Part shown: one piece after another, positions 35,226-47,469 of the stretch
Layout of the letters: the number at the start of each line of letters is the position of its first letter
Numbering within the stretch: position 1 is the stretch's first letter
From: Cornus controversa
Taxonomy: Eukaryota; Streptophyta; Magnoliopsida; Cornales; Cornaceae
Length of the DNA stretch: 64,000 nucleotides
Reading direction: 5' to 3'
Assembly: GCA_026545225.1 (NCBI GenBank)
Contig: CM048850.1
Span: 6,931,501-6,995,500, forward strand
Notes under the pieces: model-generated
The model's input: the letters and a program-made list of their open reading frames with translations, nothing else
What the model was told of the DNA's origin: nothing
The model's database searches: none
Program-made: the position numbers and the translations under genes

Positions 35226-36173
35226 CAAAAATCAAATATTAAATTTTTTTTTGAAAAAGTATAGAAAAATGTTAGTTTAATTTGTTAGTCCCTGAGAAGG
35301 ATAATTTGGAGAATTTAATTTAAAATCCATTCCGTTCTATGTTTTAAATTGGTTCAACTAAACTCTAAAATGGTGATGATCATTTCATTCCTACATCATT
35401 TCATATTTGCAGCCAAACAGTAGAATGTGAATAACCATTCCATTCCCATTCTCATTCTATTCCCATTTGCATTCATTCCATTTCATTCCAGCGTACCAAT
35501 TAAACTTAGCATACTATATCCTTTCTCATCCTACTCCCACTTACATCCATTTCATTTCATTTCCAAGTACCAAACTTAGTATACTATATCATTTACAAAG
35601 CACACTTTTTAATTTATTGTCCTCAAGAACTTGTATCCATTCTATTCCATTCCCAATTACCAAACTGAGCATACCATATCCTTTACAGAGCACACTTCTA
35701 ATTTATCATCCTTAAGGAGGACTTAAACCTTATAAATGACTGACTTTTCATCTATGAAATTATTTGCAAACCTTCTATTGCTCCTCTCTCACCATAAATG
35801 ACAACAACAGATAGCTTGTGGACCACAGTAATTCAAAAGAGATTGGAAAGAGTCTTCGAGAACCTCCTACTAAGAATACACCAACCTTGATGGACCACAC
35901 CTTTATGCATTAGTAATTTCATTGTTTGAAGCATGTATTTCCCTGAAAGCCATTAATTAAAAGAATGTTTTGGTATACATCCAGAGAGAATTGGGTGTTA
36001 TCAGTCTATTTCAAGATCTCATGGTGAAAACGTCCAAATATTTAAATACAGGATTATCTAATTTTATACATAAATTCAGTGTATGATTTCAATTCAATTC
36101 TCAATTTCATTAACCAAAATATTAAATAAATTATAACTCCAACATGAAAATTTATTTATTATATTAAAATCCA

Positions 36174-36447
36174 TGTTAGATTATGTGTTGTACTCACAAC
36201 TATACAGAATGTACCTTGTACTACTAGTGTACTTCTACCTACCATTGAACTGTATATACACATATTCTACACATGTGTATTAATATAGACAAACGTTAGG
36301 GTTAGGTACATTTCACCTACCTCTTACCTTGTATAGTCTCACATACTACTCTCCTTATTTAACATTAGTAGCTAGCTTATAAATAGAACCTTTGTTCATT
36401 TTGCATCAATTCAATATATACCATTAAATTTAACATGGTATCAGAGC
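36174..36447 (+). mobile_element. Copia-type 5' LTR and primer site (remainder deleted)
   Basis: TGTTAGATTATGTGTTGTAC at 36174 to ATTTAACA at 36435 gives a 262-bp TG...CA LTR with a TATAAATAGA box (about 36380-36389). Immediately after is an exact primer site TGGTATCAGAGC (36436-36447). About 320 bp of leader/gag-like sequence (to 36771) follows and is then interrupted by another LTR, with no downstream copia domains. Confidence 0.75.
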
Positions 36448-36771
36448 TACTTTTTTTAAGATTCTTTCATTTTCTTTTGGTCTTTCCGTTCCACCATTGC
36501 TTCGGCCTTCAACCTCCGCTGCCCGATCTCATAATCTGGTCTTACGAGTGTTTGTTCAAGTTTTTAAACACGTCTCTTGAAAGAACTCAAAAAGGCCATC
36601 TGACGCCGCCGAACCAACCACGAAAGACCATACCACACGCCCTCACGCACCACTAGAAGATTCTGGAAAAATTTTCACGCGCTTACACGCCACCAGCACA
36701 GCCCACGCGCCATCCAGCAAATTTCACACGCCTTCACGCGCTTGCACGCGCCATCTCCACTTGCATACACT

Positions 36772-37413
36772 GTAATACCCCATAATTTTGAGGTCACTTT
36801 ATTTTAATTTAAATGCTTTATTTTTTTATTAGTTAAATTGAATTGTTTTATTGGTTAAATTAACTTTCTTTGAGTGCTTTAAATGCTTTAGGTGATTAAA
36901 TTATTTTTAAAGCTTTGAATTGTTATTGAGTGCCTAAATTATTTTTTTATTTAATTTTAGTTGGACTGGGTCTTTGTATTATTCTTTATTTTAATTTTGG
37001 ATTGGGCTAAGAAAAAATTTGGATTGAGTTGGGCTGAAATAGCTGGGCTAGGTATATATGTATGGGCTAGGGTTTATTATATTTTATTTATTTATCTTTT
37101 TATTATTATTTTAGATATTTTTTATTAATTTTCTAAAAACAAAGAAAAGAAAAAGGGGGTTAGGGTTTCTGTCATTTTCACGCACAGAGACCGAAAGGGT
37201 GTAGACGCAAGAGAGAAAGGAGAGAAAGAGTGATTCATCGGGACGAGTTCTTGTTCGTCAAAAGATAAGTTCGAACTCTTCTCTTCCCCTTTGAATCTAT
37301 ATGTATAATCTAAACTTGTGTTGCTTGATTGTATCTACAAATATATTTTTTTTGGGCATGTTAATCTATGTGATTTCTGTTAAAAATTTTGTGGGATTGC
37401 ATATGGTAGATGA

Positions 37414-37459
<46 letters not shown>

Positions 37460-39090
37460 TTGAGCACGACTCTGGGGTTTGTAAAGGTTGTTAATTTGTT
37501 TCCTTTTAGGTTGTTCTTGCTTGGATTATTGATGCACAAACATTAGAAATCAGATAATTGAGGGAATTTGGGTTGCAATTTTGAAATTTTGTTGAAGAAC
37601 CCTAAAACTTGTGAATTGGGGGTTTTCATTTCGGGCCATTTTTTTATGGGGCTTTTCACATCAATAGGTAGCCTACGTCGAGAGGAGAAAAATGGCGCAA
37701 AAATGAAGGCGAACGGTGGTCGGGTCATTGCCAGAAAGGTCGTAACAGCGCGCTACTGGGCAGCTAGGGAAGATGCCCAGCGCAGGCACCTCCCCCACGC
37801 GCACTGCCGGCACGTGGGGGCGTTGGACCCACCTTTGGGCCTAGTTTGGGCCAGTCTGATATATTTTTAAATTTTTTTAATTTTTAGATCATTTTTAAAT
37901 GTAGAAAATATAGGAAATTTTTTTTAAAATAATTACTTTTAAATTCCAGAAAATTCTCAAATTTTTAAATTAATCTTCTGGGGGTAGTATAAGCATGGGT
38001 TTTAAATTTCATAATGAGATTAACCTCCCTTGTTATAGAACAAGTATAGAAAGTGCGCTTTAAAAATGGAAATTTTAAATTCCTTTCTTTGTTTTGGTTT
38101 TTATGAATTATCAAAAATTGCAAAAAATTTCAGAATAATGCATTGAGCCCTTTTAAGACAATTTATGCACGGAAACCTAGTTTAGAGCTAGGCTTAGGTA
38201 CCCTTGATGCTTAAGTCCATTGTAGGGTTGATTATGTGATCTTCTTATAATTTTAGTAATTGTTTTCTTGTGCTTACATTATGTATTGGATTTAGTTTAA
38301 TTGTGTTATATTCATTGTGGTGATTGAAATTCTGTTAGATTAATTAATATGCTTAAGTAGGTTAAATATTTTTATTTTTTATTTTTTATAAGTTAGATAG
38401 GGAGGCATGTCAGGATTGTCAAGGGGCATGTCAGGATTGTCAAGGGGCATGTCAGGATTGCCAATACCTAATAAAGTATTTAAGGTTAGTGTAGGAAGCA
38501 TGTCAGGATTGCCTAGTTTAATAAGGTATTTTATTTTATACTTTTGGTTTGACCTTAGAAAATATGTTCTAAAATTGTGCGATAGGGGCTGGATTGAAAC
38601 TGTATATAGAACGACTTCTATTTTGGAGACATAAGATAGATAAAGAAATGATTTGTATATATTTAAATATATTTGTTGTCCTTCATATAGAGGGTATGTT
38701 TACCGGTTCTCTAATTGGATTGTAGTAGAGAGAACTTGCTCGTGAGTTTAATCCACTTTGTTGATATTTCAGATCCCAGACCGGTTCTACCGCGAGGATA
38801 TAGTCTTGAGCTGGTAGATTGTGGCTGACATATTTTCTCCCCAGTTTGCAAAGTAGAGACCTATTATTTTCTTCATGCTCGGCATATGAACTTTATTAGG
38901 ACATTGCTTAATCGGTTATTTAATCTTTAGTAGTTACTCTTATTCTTTTTATTAAGGGGTCCTTGAGTTACGGAATTTTTAAGTTATAGTGTTCAGGCAC
39001 ATACTTTATTTATTTTACATTTTATTACTTCAGATAAAAAAAAATTTCAATATTTATATTTTTTTTATTCTATCCTTGTATTCTGTACTT
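36772..39090 (+). repeat. Diverged chromovirus LTR, plus orientation, 3'-truncated
   Basis: Starts TGTAATACCCCATAATTTTGAGG, the LTR terminus of the family seen at 20880-24319 read from the other strand. It then follows the same order of parts: GGGCTGAAATAGC/GGGCTAGG motif (37033-37066), TTAGGGTTTCTGTC (37160), GC-rich island (37690-37850), AT-rich AAATTCCAGAAAATTC repeats, a GCATGTCAGGATTG array (38405-38510), and GAACTTGCTCGTGAGTTTAATCCACTTTGTTGATATTTCAG (38720-38772). It is about 2.3 kb, clearly more diverged than the other copies, and lacks the GGTATTTCA end. A (TA)n run lies at 37426-37458. No coding frame is supported. Confidence 0.75.
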
Positions 39091-39140
39091 CTTGTAATTA
39101 ACAGAGAATCCTGTCACAAGCCAACAACACAAAGCTCTAG

Positions 39141-39584
39141 TAGGGATGTCAATTTAACCCGCCCAGTCAGGGCTCCGCCCCGCCCCTAATGGGATGGGTT
39201 TGGGATCATACTAATCGAGTTAGGGACGGGTTTGGGAAAAGAGTTTAAAACTCGCTAAGCCCTGAACCCGCCCCGATTAATGATAAATAAATATTATTTT
39301 ATTAACTATGATCTTTATATTTTTTCATTAGTTATGATAATTTTAAATTTTAACAGCATTTTTTTTATTATCAGTTGTAAGTATTAGTCTATACTTAATT
39401 TTTTTACAAAATTTATCGTAAATTCGTTCAAGTTTGCATTATATTTCTTAAAAATATATATATATCGAGGCGTTCCGAACCCGCCCCGACTCCGATGCGG
39501 GGCGCCCCAAATCGGGTTTGAGAAAAAAAAATTATTCGTGGAACGAATTTAAAAAAGGAGTGCCCCATCCCGTTGACATTCCTA
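39141..39584. mobile_element. hAT-type MITE with 8-bp target duplication
   Basis: Terminal inverted repeats TAGGGATGTCAA (39141) and TTGACATTCCTA (ending 39584) are flanked on both sides by AGCTCTAG (39133-39140 and 39585-39592). The 444-bp interior has GC-rich CCCGCCCCG ends and an AT-rich middle, with no transposase. TIR sequence and 8-bp duplication are diagnostic of hAT. Confidence 0.9.
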
Positions 39585-40418
39585 AGCTCTAGCACACCTT
39601 CAGTAACTGCACCATTGGTGACTTAAAATCTTATATGTTTCGTTTTCGAGTTTTGATTGGTGTGGACAATCCTTTTCCTTTATCCATCTGCCCGCGGTCA
39701 GCAATTTTCACAGGCACCTTACTATCTTGTTATGTTACGTAGGCTGTTCTTTCTTGGGAAAATTAGATTTCAGTGACCAAAATTGAAAAAATATTGCTAT
39801 TTAGTGACGTAGTGACGTTAAACTCAATAAAAGGTAAATAGTGACCAAACTTAAAAAATAATTGCTAATAAGTGACCATTTAATCTTAAAGCCCAAAATA
39901 CCCGTCATTCTGTCCATAAATTTCCATCTTTTCTTTATTTTTTCAAACCCAAATATCAAAAAATTTAAAGAATCTAATGACTTGTATACAATATATGAAC
40001 ATATATACACTACAACAAATATGACTTTTAGCAGCAGTCAAAACCGTCGCTAAAAGTTCTCAAAACCGCCGCTAAAGGATGTTGCAGGAGCCTAGTGGCG
40101 ACTTCTATATTAGCCGCAATATGGGCCGTCGCTAAAAATAGTTCGGCTATAGAGGCGGTTAAGACCGCCAGAATAGGGAAATAAACATTAGATTTTTAAA
40201 GATATAGCGGCGGTTTTAGCCGCCGTTAAAAGCTGTTGGGTAAGGGCGGTTTTGCCCGCCTCTATTGAGCAATGTTTCAAATTGGTAATTTTAAGTTATA
40301 GCGGTGGTTTTAACCGCCGTTAAAGGTCTTCTTTTTTTTTTTTTTTCTTTTTCCTTTTTTTTGGCAGATTAAAAATCTAAATGGCAACCTTATATAACAA
40401 CAATTATAAATCAAAAAC

Positions 40419-40790
40419 TATGCCCAAGTCACAACTTGCAAATTCAAAGACTAAAAAAAAAAGAACAACTTTTAAGAAACATTGTGTCAAAGGTCTCAAA
40501 ATTGAAAAATACATTCTCAACTTTCACTTTTTTATACCATAGGCCATTGAATTTCAAATTCTTACAAAAAATAGAGCAAAAGGAAAAGAACAACAACAAA
40601 CAAATGAGCTTTTAAACCATCATTACAACAATTTAAACCATCAAAACAAACTATAACCTCAAGCCAAAGAATTTCCAAGTTATAACTTCTATTTTGGAGA
40701 ACCTATGCCCAAGTCACAACCTGCAAATTTAAAGACAAAAAAAAGAGCTTTTAAAAAAATTGTCAAAAAGGTCTCAAAATTGATTATATA
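40419..40790. repeat. Direct duplication near the CACTA left end
   Basis: TATGCCCAAGTCACAAC(T/C)TGCAAATT(C/T)AAAGAC, then AAGGTCTCAAAATTGA, occurs at 40419-40508 and again at 40704-40788, spaced about 283 bp. Confidence 0.7.
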
Positions 40791-42229
40791 TATATAAGTT
40801 GTAATAACCATTCATCTTTCTGATTATTTTGATGTCCATATTTATAAATAAAAGTATAACTATAACAACCATTGTTCATTTAGTCAATCTGCATCCAACA
40901 TACAAATGGGGTTCATAATTTAGCAAAGGAAAGAAACATACCTACTTCTTTTATGTTGTAACCTATTCTCGCCAACACAATAAGGGCACAAGGAGATTCC
41001 TAATGCAATATTACTTTTAGCCAAAAAAACATACAATAGAAAGAAAATTTTACAAATTTACATGTAGTTTATACAGCAAGTCAAAACAAAATGATGTTGT
41101 ATGGCACATTTTAGAGGAGAGTAGAACTGATGAGCCACACTGTTAGTGTTACAAGTGAAATTTCATAAGAAATTCCCTTGGGCAGGCATTGCTGTATTTG
41201 GAGGTGCCCATTGCTACATATAATTCTATGAGGTCTTTCTACATATCAAAGTCGTCCATTATTGTTTTTGTTGAATTCTACTTTAGCATACATAAAAAAT
41301 TAGGAGGTGGCTGAGACTAAATTGGCTAAAAAACAGAGGACTCTGATAAATAATAATAATAATAAAACAGAAATACAATAACAACGCCAAACGACTCCTT
41401 GATAAGTATTCATAGTGGACTAGACTAAATTGGTTTCAGATAGAATATTCTTGACCTGATGCAGGTGAGAGAGAGGGACTTGCATGAAAAATTGATGGAC
41501 AGCTTACCTCACAGAGAATTTCCAGTCACTCACTATTCAACATAAGTGTTGGGATGCAAAATCGGGGAGCTACTGTGTGTCTACAACTGGTCAGCTCTAT
41601 GGCAATGGTTTGGATACTTGGATAGCATAAGGAGTACTATAGAACGAATTGCTGTTACAGGTTGTTGGAAGATGCATAGCATGAGCAACACGATGCATGC
41701 TGATAACTAGATTACATGTACTCAACAAATATATTATTATACTCCTAAAGAAAATTAGTACGAAATAATTACCAATGTGTTTTGCTTTATAGCACAAATT
41801 TTAACTATGCTGAAGCAATTGGTTCAGCTGGTGAAGAATATTCTGATAGTGTGGTGGAAATAGATATTTAAATGTTTATATTATTTTTTATACTTTTTTT
41901 CAGTAATACCTAATTCTTTTGAAGTACATTCTTAAGCAGAACAGTGTAACATGTACAAAAAATTTATTAAGTTAAAGCTTTACATTCATATCATTTCATA
42001 GATTGTACATTCATGTACAGGTTTTATGGTTGTCACCTAATCATTGACAAGTTATACCAAGGCCAACCAATACTATAAGCAGTATCAATAGCCAAAGAAA
42101 AAAAAAAAGAAAAAATAAAAAAAGCTTACTGAAACTTACTAAATCTACAAGTATGGGAGTCAAAATAAAGTGGTTGAATTACTTACATATTCCCAGCACC
42201 CTTAATAGCAAATATTCCCAGGACCCTCA
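40791..42229. other. CACTA interior without recognisable genes
   Basis: AT-rich sequence with only short frames. Two poly-purine runs (41340-41365, 42090-42125). Nothing supports a gene here. Confidence 0.5.
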
Positions 42230-45200
42230 ACAGTCATAAATACAATCTAAATTGATGTCTTGAAAGAGAAGTACGTACACAAGAAGATGGCCACGCAACA
42301 CTTGCTCCAGCAGAATCCCCAACTACTCTGAAACGGTTATCTGGTCTCGGTAAAGGCTCATGTCGTGCTATCGGTACCAAAATATGTACTTCCCAATGGT
42401 TAGGTCCTAGTTCAATACCCCTTACTTTTGTCAATGGATTCTTTCTTTGAATAGTTCCTTTCGCCACAATAGTAGTAGAGGTTCCAGAACTCAACAAGAG
42501 AACTTCAATTAGACCTTCAACCTAAATATATAAAAATAATGTTCTAACATGTTAGGAATTGACTGAAATGGTTTATCTAAAATTAAACGAATATACCTTA
42601 GAGGATGGACCGACACGTGTATTTGAAGAGGAGGATGATCTTGCATGTTGTGGTGCTTGTGGCGGTGCTTGAGAAGTTCCAATCTTGTTACGAACCTATA
42701 GCAGTTAGGCAATTTAACACTCTAACTAAAACCTTTTAAATAGACAATAAAAATGATGTTACCTGTTGGGAATCCAAAGAGTCAGAAGAAGGAAAATGAT
42801 ATGATTTAGTAAGAGCTTGTTGGTTTGAATTATTGGGGCCCTGCAACTGTGCAAGTGTCTTCATTACCATCTGCATTTGCTCTTTTAACACGCGCACCTC
42901 TTCATTGGATTCCTTTCTAGCCTCAGAAGCATTCCTCATAATCTGAATGCGACTAGGTCTTCTACCCCACAAATTTGATGGAGTCGGACCCAACCCAAAT
43001 GTGCGAACTCTACCATGTCTTTCTTCTCCCATAACTTGGAAGAATAAGTCATCCCTAGCTACTACAGATTGTGTTGGTTGCTGGCTTGCTTTTTCTTTGA
43101 ACTTATTCTGCAAAAGGAAATTAAGCACCTACTTTATTGATCTCAAGCAAGAAGAACTTAGGATTTGATTCAATTAACAATAAAAAAACATTAAAATCTA
43201 TAGCTGCCATACTGGTTTCCCACAACTCAACCATGGATATTTAATTCAAGGCAAGGTGAAGAAGGTAGAAAAAAAGGTAAAATTTTGAATTGGTAAGCTT
43301 TTGGCTACATCTGCATGAGTAAAAATGGAAAAGAGTAGCTGCAGATGAGTTATATATCGAGGGCTAGGATTTAACTCACAATGAAATCTGCAGATGTATC
43401 ATCCATTGGCTGCCCATTCTTCCTTGTGTGGGTAAGTATATACATATCTGCCCGGCTTAAATCATCTCCATCAGGCCTTTTTTTAGACTATCCTCAAAAA
43501 ACATAGAAAATATTGAAAATTCTCCTTCAAACTTGAATCCACAACATTCAATAGTACTGAAGTAAGTTACATAGGAAATAAAATAATTACCTCTTCATCA
43601 CGCAACCGTGCGAAACTTTTTGATCCAGCAGTATGTGTAGTAGGCTGCTTGGCACGATTTGCCTTATTTATAGAACTACGCTTCTATAAAATAACATAAA
43701 AAGATATTAGCAATGGCAAAGTATATATGAATGCGAATATATATATTAATATTATTGTGATTCAATATTGAACATGCATTACTTCCAATTTTTTTATTTA
43801 GCCAAGTATTCCGGTATAACAGTTGGACTTGCTGTTTTAGCTAAACAAATTGTTCATTATTAAAAATAGCAACATTGGAATTCATTAATATATAAGCATC
43901 CGTCAATTTTTTTTATTAATTCAGTATGTTGGACTAATAACTAATTTGATCAAGTTCACAGTTTGAGGATGTTGTTTACAAGATTAAAACCAAGAATGGA
44001 AGTATCCAAAAGAACAACTCAAAGTCTGAAGAGAAAACAATCTTGAAGGGAGTCACAGGCATGGTCCTGCCTGGTGAAATGTTGGCCATGCTAGGCCCTT
44101 CTGGCTGTGGAAAACAATCATAAATCCAAGTCTGCTGTTTCTGGATGAACCCACATCAGGCCTTGACTCAACAACAGCTCAACGGATTGTATCAACACTG
44201 AGGGAGCTAGCTAATGGATGAAGAACGGTTGTGATGACAATACACCAGCCATCGAGTAGTCTATTTTACATGTTTCACAAGGTGGTGTTGTTATCAGAAG
44301 GTCAGCCTTTGTATTTTGGGAAAGTAGCTCAGGCCATGGATTACTTTGCTCATATCGGATATGCCCCATCAGTTGTCATGAATCCTTCTGATTTCCTGTT
44401 AGATCTTTTGAATGGTATGTGCATATATTACAACGTATTATCTTACTTATATAGGAACTGATTATTATGCTAGTTCAGAATTCTCTGTTTAATTTTTGGA
44501 ACTGCTTAAAGAATGAGTCAATGAGTTTTAGTTTAGAATTTGTTGCTAATTTAGGAACTTGGTAATGAATGTGATTCACTGATTAAGAAAAAGTGACCCC
44601 TTAATTGCAATGATATAAAATGCCAATAGAGTAATAATTGAACTGTATACTAAAATTAATTCCTATGTAAGGCTTTAAATTAAGTTGTCCTTCATACCTG
44701 TCCCTCGGCCGAGTTCCAAAAGTGAACTAGGAATCGCCAATGATCTGGAAGGACTCGCTCATCCCAATCTGCTAGTCGTTCTTCATCAGTCTCATGTGTC
44801 CGGTAACGCTTCCTCTTTAGCTGCGCCTTCCAATCCTTCCACTTCTTAGCAGTAGATTGTAACACCCAATCTTTAGTATATTGTGGAATATCAAACTTCT
44901 CCTACACCATAAAGTAAACAATTCATTATCAATAAGTGAGTGGCAATAAGTGAAAGTAACACACAATCTTTAGTATATTATCAGGACATACCAAAACTAT
45001 TTTCCATACAACCTCCAAAGAAGTATCTGGTATTTTGCTCCAATCACAATAAGTGAGTGGTAGCAAGTCACTCTTCCATGCTACAGTACCAAGAAATCGG
45101 GCCAAAATCCCACCCTCTTTCCCAATGGGCTGGCCTACGGCATTCAAAGGAACTGTACTACGTTCTCCCTCTTGCATGCCCTATATGTTAAGGTACCTTG

Positions 45201-45582
45201 TGCCCCCACGAGTCTTTTGTTTCCTCAACGGATCTATTCATTAACAAAATGAAACAATCAGTCTGCAACACCCAATATGTTTAATAAAATGTTAGTGTAC
45301 ACAAGTCGTGGAAAATTTTATAGCAACTACTAGTGCATGCTGTGACATATTCTAAAATTTTGCATAGAAAACATTGAAGACTAAAGCAATCTCAAAAATA
45401 GATATAGATTCCTTCATACCTACATCACCATGATCAGGCTGTTGTTGGCTAGAGCTAGCCTCATTCTGTGTAGTCAATGGTTGTGTTCCACAAGAGGTCT
45501 GATGTGGATAGATGGGTAAGGAGTGTAACAAGGGTTGTTTAAATGCCTTCTTACTACGCTTCATGGAACCTAAAAATTTCAA
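42230..45582 (-). pseudogene. CACTA TNP1-like gene (plant Transposase_24 family), multi-exon
   Basis: Exon-like blocks read in order on the minus strand. 45582-45400: MKRSKKAFKQPLLHSLPIYP, Ser/Gln-rich leader. 45240-44990: KQKTRGGTRYLNI, stop, then VPLNAVGQPIGKEGG and WSKIPDTSLEVVWKI. 44905-44690: EKFDIPQYTKDWVLQSTAKKW and LPDHWRFLVHFWNS. 43685-43600: NRAKQPTTHTAGSKSFARL. 43110-42760: ARDDLFFQVMGEERHGRVR, then a coiled-coil EEVRVLKEQMQMVMKTLAQL. Then 42700-42600 and 42520-42234: VRGIELGPNHWEV, GDSAGASVAWPSS. This is the plant Ptta/En/Spm protein pattern. The stop in the second block and gaps indicate decay. The host-gene fragment at 43963-44415 lies in its third intron on the opposite strand. 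Confidence 0.75.
43955..44418 (+). pseudogene. Captured ABCG-type half-transporter gene fragment (ABCG14/25-like)
   Basis: Intact homologues are plasma-membrane ABC half-transporters of plants. Here only nucleotide-binding-domain pieces remain. After a CAG acceptor-like site comes [14 protein letters not shown]...[28 protein letters not shown] (Walker A, 44094-44114). Directly after a frame change comes [22 protein letters not shown] (Walker B and D-loop). Then a TGA in place of Gly, then [12 protein letters not shown] (H-loop), [17 protein letters not shown] and [26 protein letters not shown], ending at a GTATGTGC donor-like site (44416). The Q-loop and the signature VSGGE segment between Walker A and B are deleted, and the membrane domain is absent. 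Presence of splice-site-like borders suggests capture from genomic DNA. Confidence 0.88.
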
Positions 45583-45899
45583 CCAAATGAAATGTGAAGA
45601 CTGCTGCCAAGTGACTGATTAGTCAATGGAAAGATTTTCTAAATGTTTGAAATACAAAAATTATTGAGTATAACAATTATTTGTAAGGATAAAGGAAAGT
45701 AAAACACCAGTAGAACTAACCTAGTTTTCTAAATTAAGTTAAGAAGTTCACAAAGAGATTGTGAAGACAGTCTTAAGAGTGGAATTAAACTTAATCATCA
45801 ACCATTAGAATATGCAACAAAAAGAAGGAAATAAAAAAGTAGATTTGAGTGCAATCTTTGCATTGCTATACTCAAAAAAAGATAAGTGCAATCTCTCCA

Positions 45900-47463
45900 C
45901 AGGTCATCTTTGTAATTATGTATCAATTGTGGTCCCAACTATGTTTGGCCTACTTCGGCTAATATCTTCATCCCCTTCAAGCCCAGAATCATCAAAGTCT
46001 TGACCATGATGTGGTTCACTTTGCCAATATGTGTCTCCGTCGTCAACAACTTCGTTGCCTTGCATTTGGAACAAATCTCACGGGGTAACCTTAATAGCCA
46101 CATGCCAATTCGATTTGATTGGGTCTTGTACATAAAACACTTGCTTATTGCATGAAGGACAAGCAAGTTTTCCCTTGGTGCTCCACCCAGACACGTATGC
46201 ATATCCTGGAAAGTCACTAATAGTCCACAATAATGCTGCTTTCATCTTAAACATGGTATTGCTTGCCGCATCAAATGTGTTAACACCATCCTCCCACAAT
46301 TCCTTCAACTCATCAATTAGAGGTTGCAAATACACATCAATGTTATTTCCCGGCCCCCCAGGTCCAGGAATAAGTAATGACATTATAAGATATGGTTGTT
46401 TCATGCACATCCCAGGTGGCAAATTGTATGGGAATACAATTACGGGCCACATGTTGTGTGCTATGCTCATGGTATTGAACGGATTGAAACCATCAGTTGC
46501 TAACCCGAGTCTAACATTACGAATTTCTTTAGAAAACTCTAGGTGATCATTGTCAAAAGTTTGCCAGGCAGTGGAATCAGCTGGATGCCTCAAGAACCCA
46601 TCATCGGTGCGCCCTTCTGCATGCCATCTCATTGAGGCTGCTGTTTTTGTGTACATAAACAATCTCTTCAACCTCGGTATCAAAGGAAAGTGACGCATAA
46701 CTTTGGCAGGGACCTTTTTATTCTTTTTAGATGAAAAAGCTTCATCGGTTGAATCATGTTCAACATTTTTCCACCTAGAAGCACCACATGTCACACACAC
46801 CTCATCATTTGCACGTTCTTTCCAATATAACATACAATCATTTGGACAAGCATCAATTTTGTTGTATGTTAATCCCAAATCTCCAATTATCTTTTTAGTC
46901 TCATACAAGGATTTTGGTAATGTTTCAGCCATGGGAAATGCTTCTTTCAACAACTCAAGCAATATAGAAAAGGTTTTGTCACTCCACCCACCGAGGCATT
47001 TAAGGTGAAACAATCGAATAATGAAAGAGAGTTTTGAGAACTTCTCACATCCTGGGTACAATTCTATTTCAGCATCTTCTACCAATTTAAAAAACCTTGT
47101 AGCCTCTGTATTAGGCCTCTCACTATCTTCATGCATTGGGTCATCCCTTTCATCCTCATGACTCCTCATTCCAAATGCATCGTGCAACATATCATGTATA
47201 TCATTATCTTCATCATCTTCATCGAAGCCCTGGTCAACAGTTTCATTAGCAACTCTTGAAGATACTTCCTCCCCATGGTGAATCCAATGTGTGTAATTCT
47301 TAAGAAACCCATTGACAACAATATCATCTAATGCATTTCGACGATTCTTCCAAAAACAGTTCACACATTTAACGCATGGGCACAATATCATTCCTTCATG
47401 AGCTGCATTAGCAAATGCAAACTCTAGGAACCTTCCAACTCCTTCTAGATATTCATTGCTCAC
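45900..47463 (-). pseudogene. CACTA TNP2-type transposase with N-terminus joined to C-terminus
   Basis: Reads as a single 461-codon frame from 47463. A transposase-associated zinc domain comes first (EGVGRFLEFAFANA...ILCPCVKCVNCFW...GFLKNYTHWIHHGEE). Then an acidic linker (DEDDEDNDIHDM). Then the start of Transposase_21 (LLELLKEAFPMAETLPKS, ACPNDCMLYWKE, CVTCGASRW, MRWHAEGR, DGFNPFNTMSIAHNMWPVIV, FPGYAYVSGWSTKGKLACPSCN). The next residues, KQVFYVQDPIKSNWHVAIKV, belong to the DUF4216-type C-terminal region of this family. The rest of Transposase_21 with its catalytic part, and DUF4218, are deleted at about 46170. A TGA at 46078 interrupts TPRDLF; the same frame continues to a stop near 45920 (GNEVVDDGDTYWQSEP...). 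It cannot encode an active transposase. Confidence 0.88.
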
Positions 47464-47469
47464 CCTATT

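Larger units (their letters stand above)
34165..35670. mobile_element. Possible TIR transposon rich in ATTCCATT motifs
   Basis: GTGTTTGGTAAGCAAAAATGG followed by GGAATGAAATGGAATG (34172-34215) is mirrored by CATTCATTCCATTTCATTCC (35470-35490) and by later ATTCCATTCCCAATTACCAAAC (35643-35665). The inverted layout and the GTTTGGTA-type end suggest a PIF/Harbinger- or hAT-like non-autonomous element. No target duplication was established and the ends are approximate. It encloses another MITE and a trinucleotide tract. Confidence 0.35.

Noticed and set aside
34766-35242. Long His/Pro/Thr-rich open frame
   Set aside because: It is the translation of a (CCA)n-like low-complexity tract, open in several frames at once and without any domain.
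39593-39746. Possible fragment of a receptor-kinase (WAK/LRK10L-like) extracellular region, reading CTIGDLKSYMFRFRVLIG
   Set aside because: The resemblance to the CG..I..YPF pattern is too weak and the conserved cysteines are not placed correctly.
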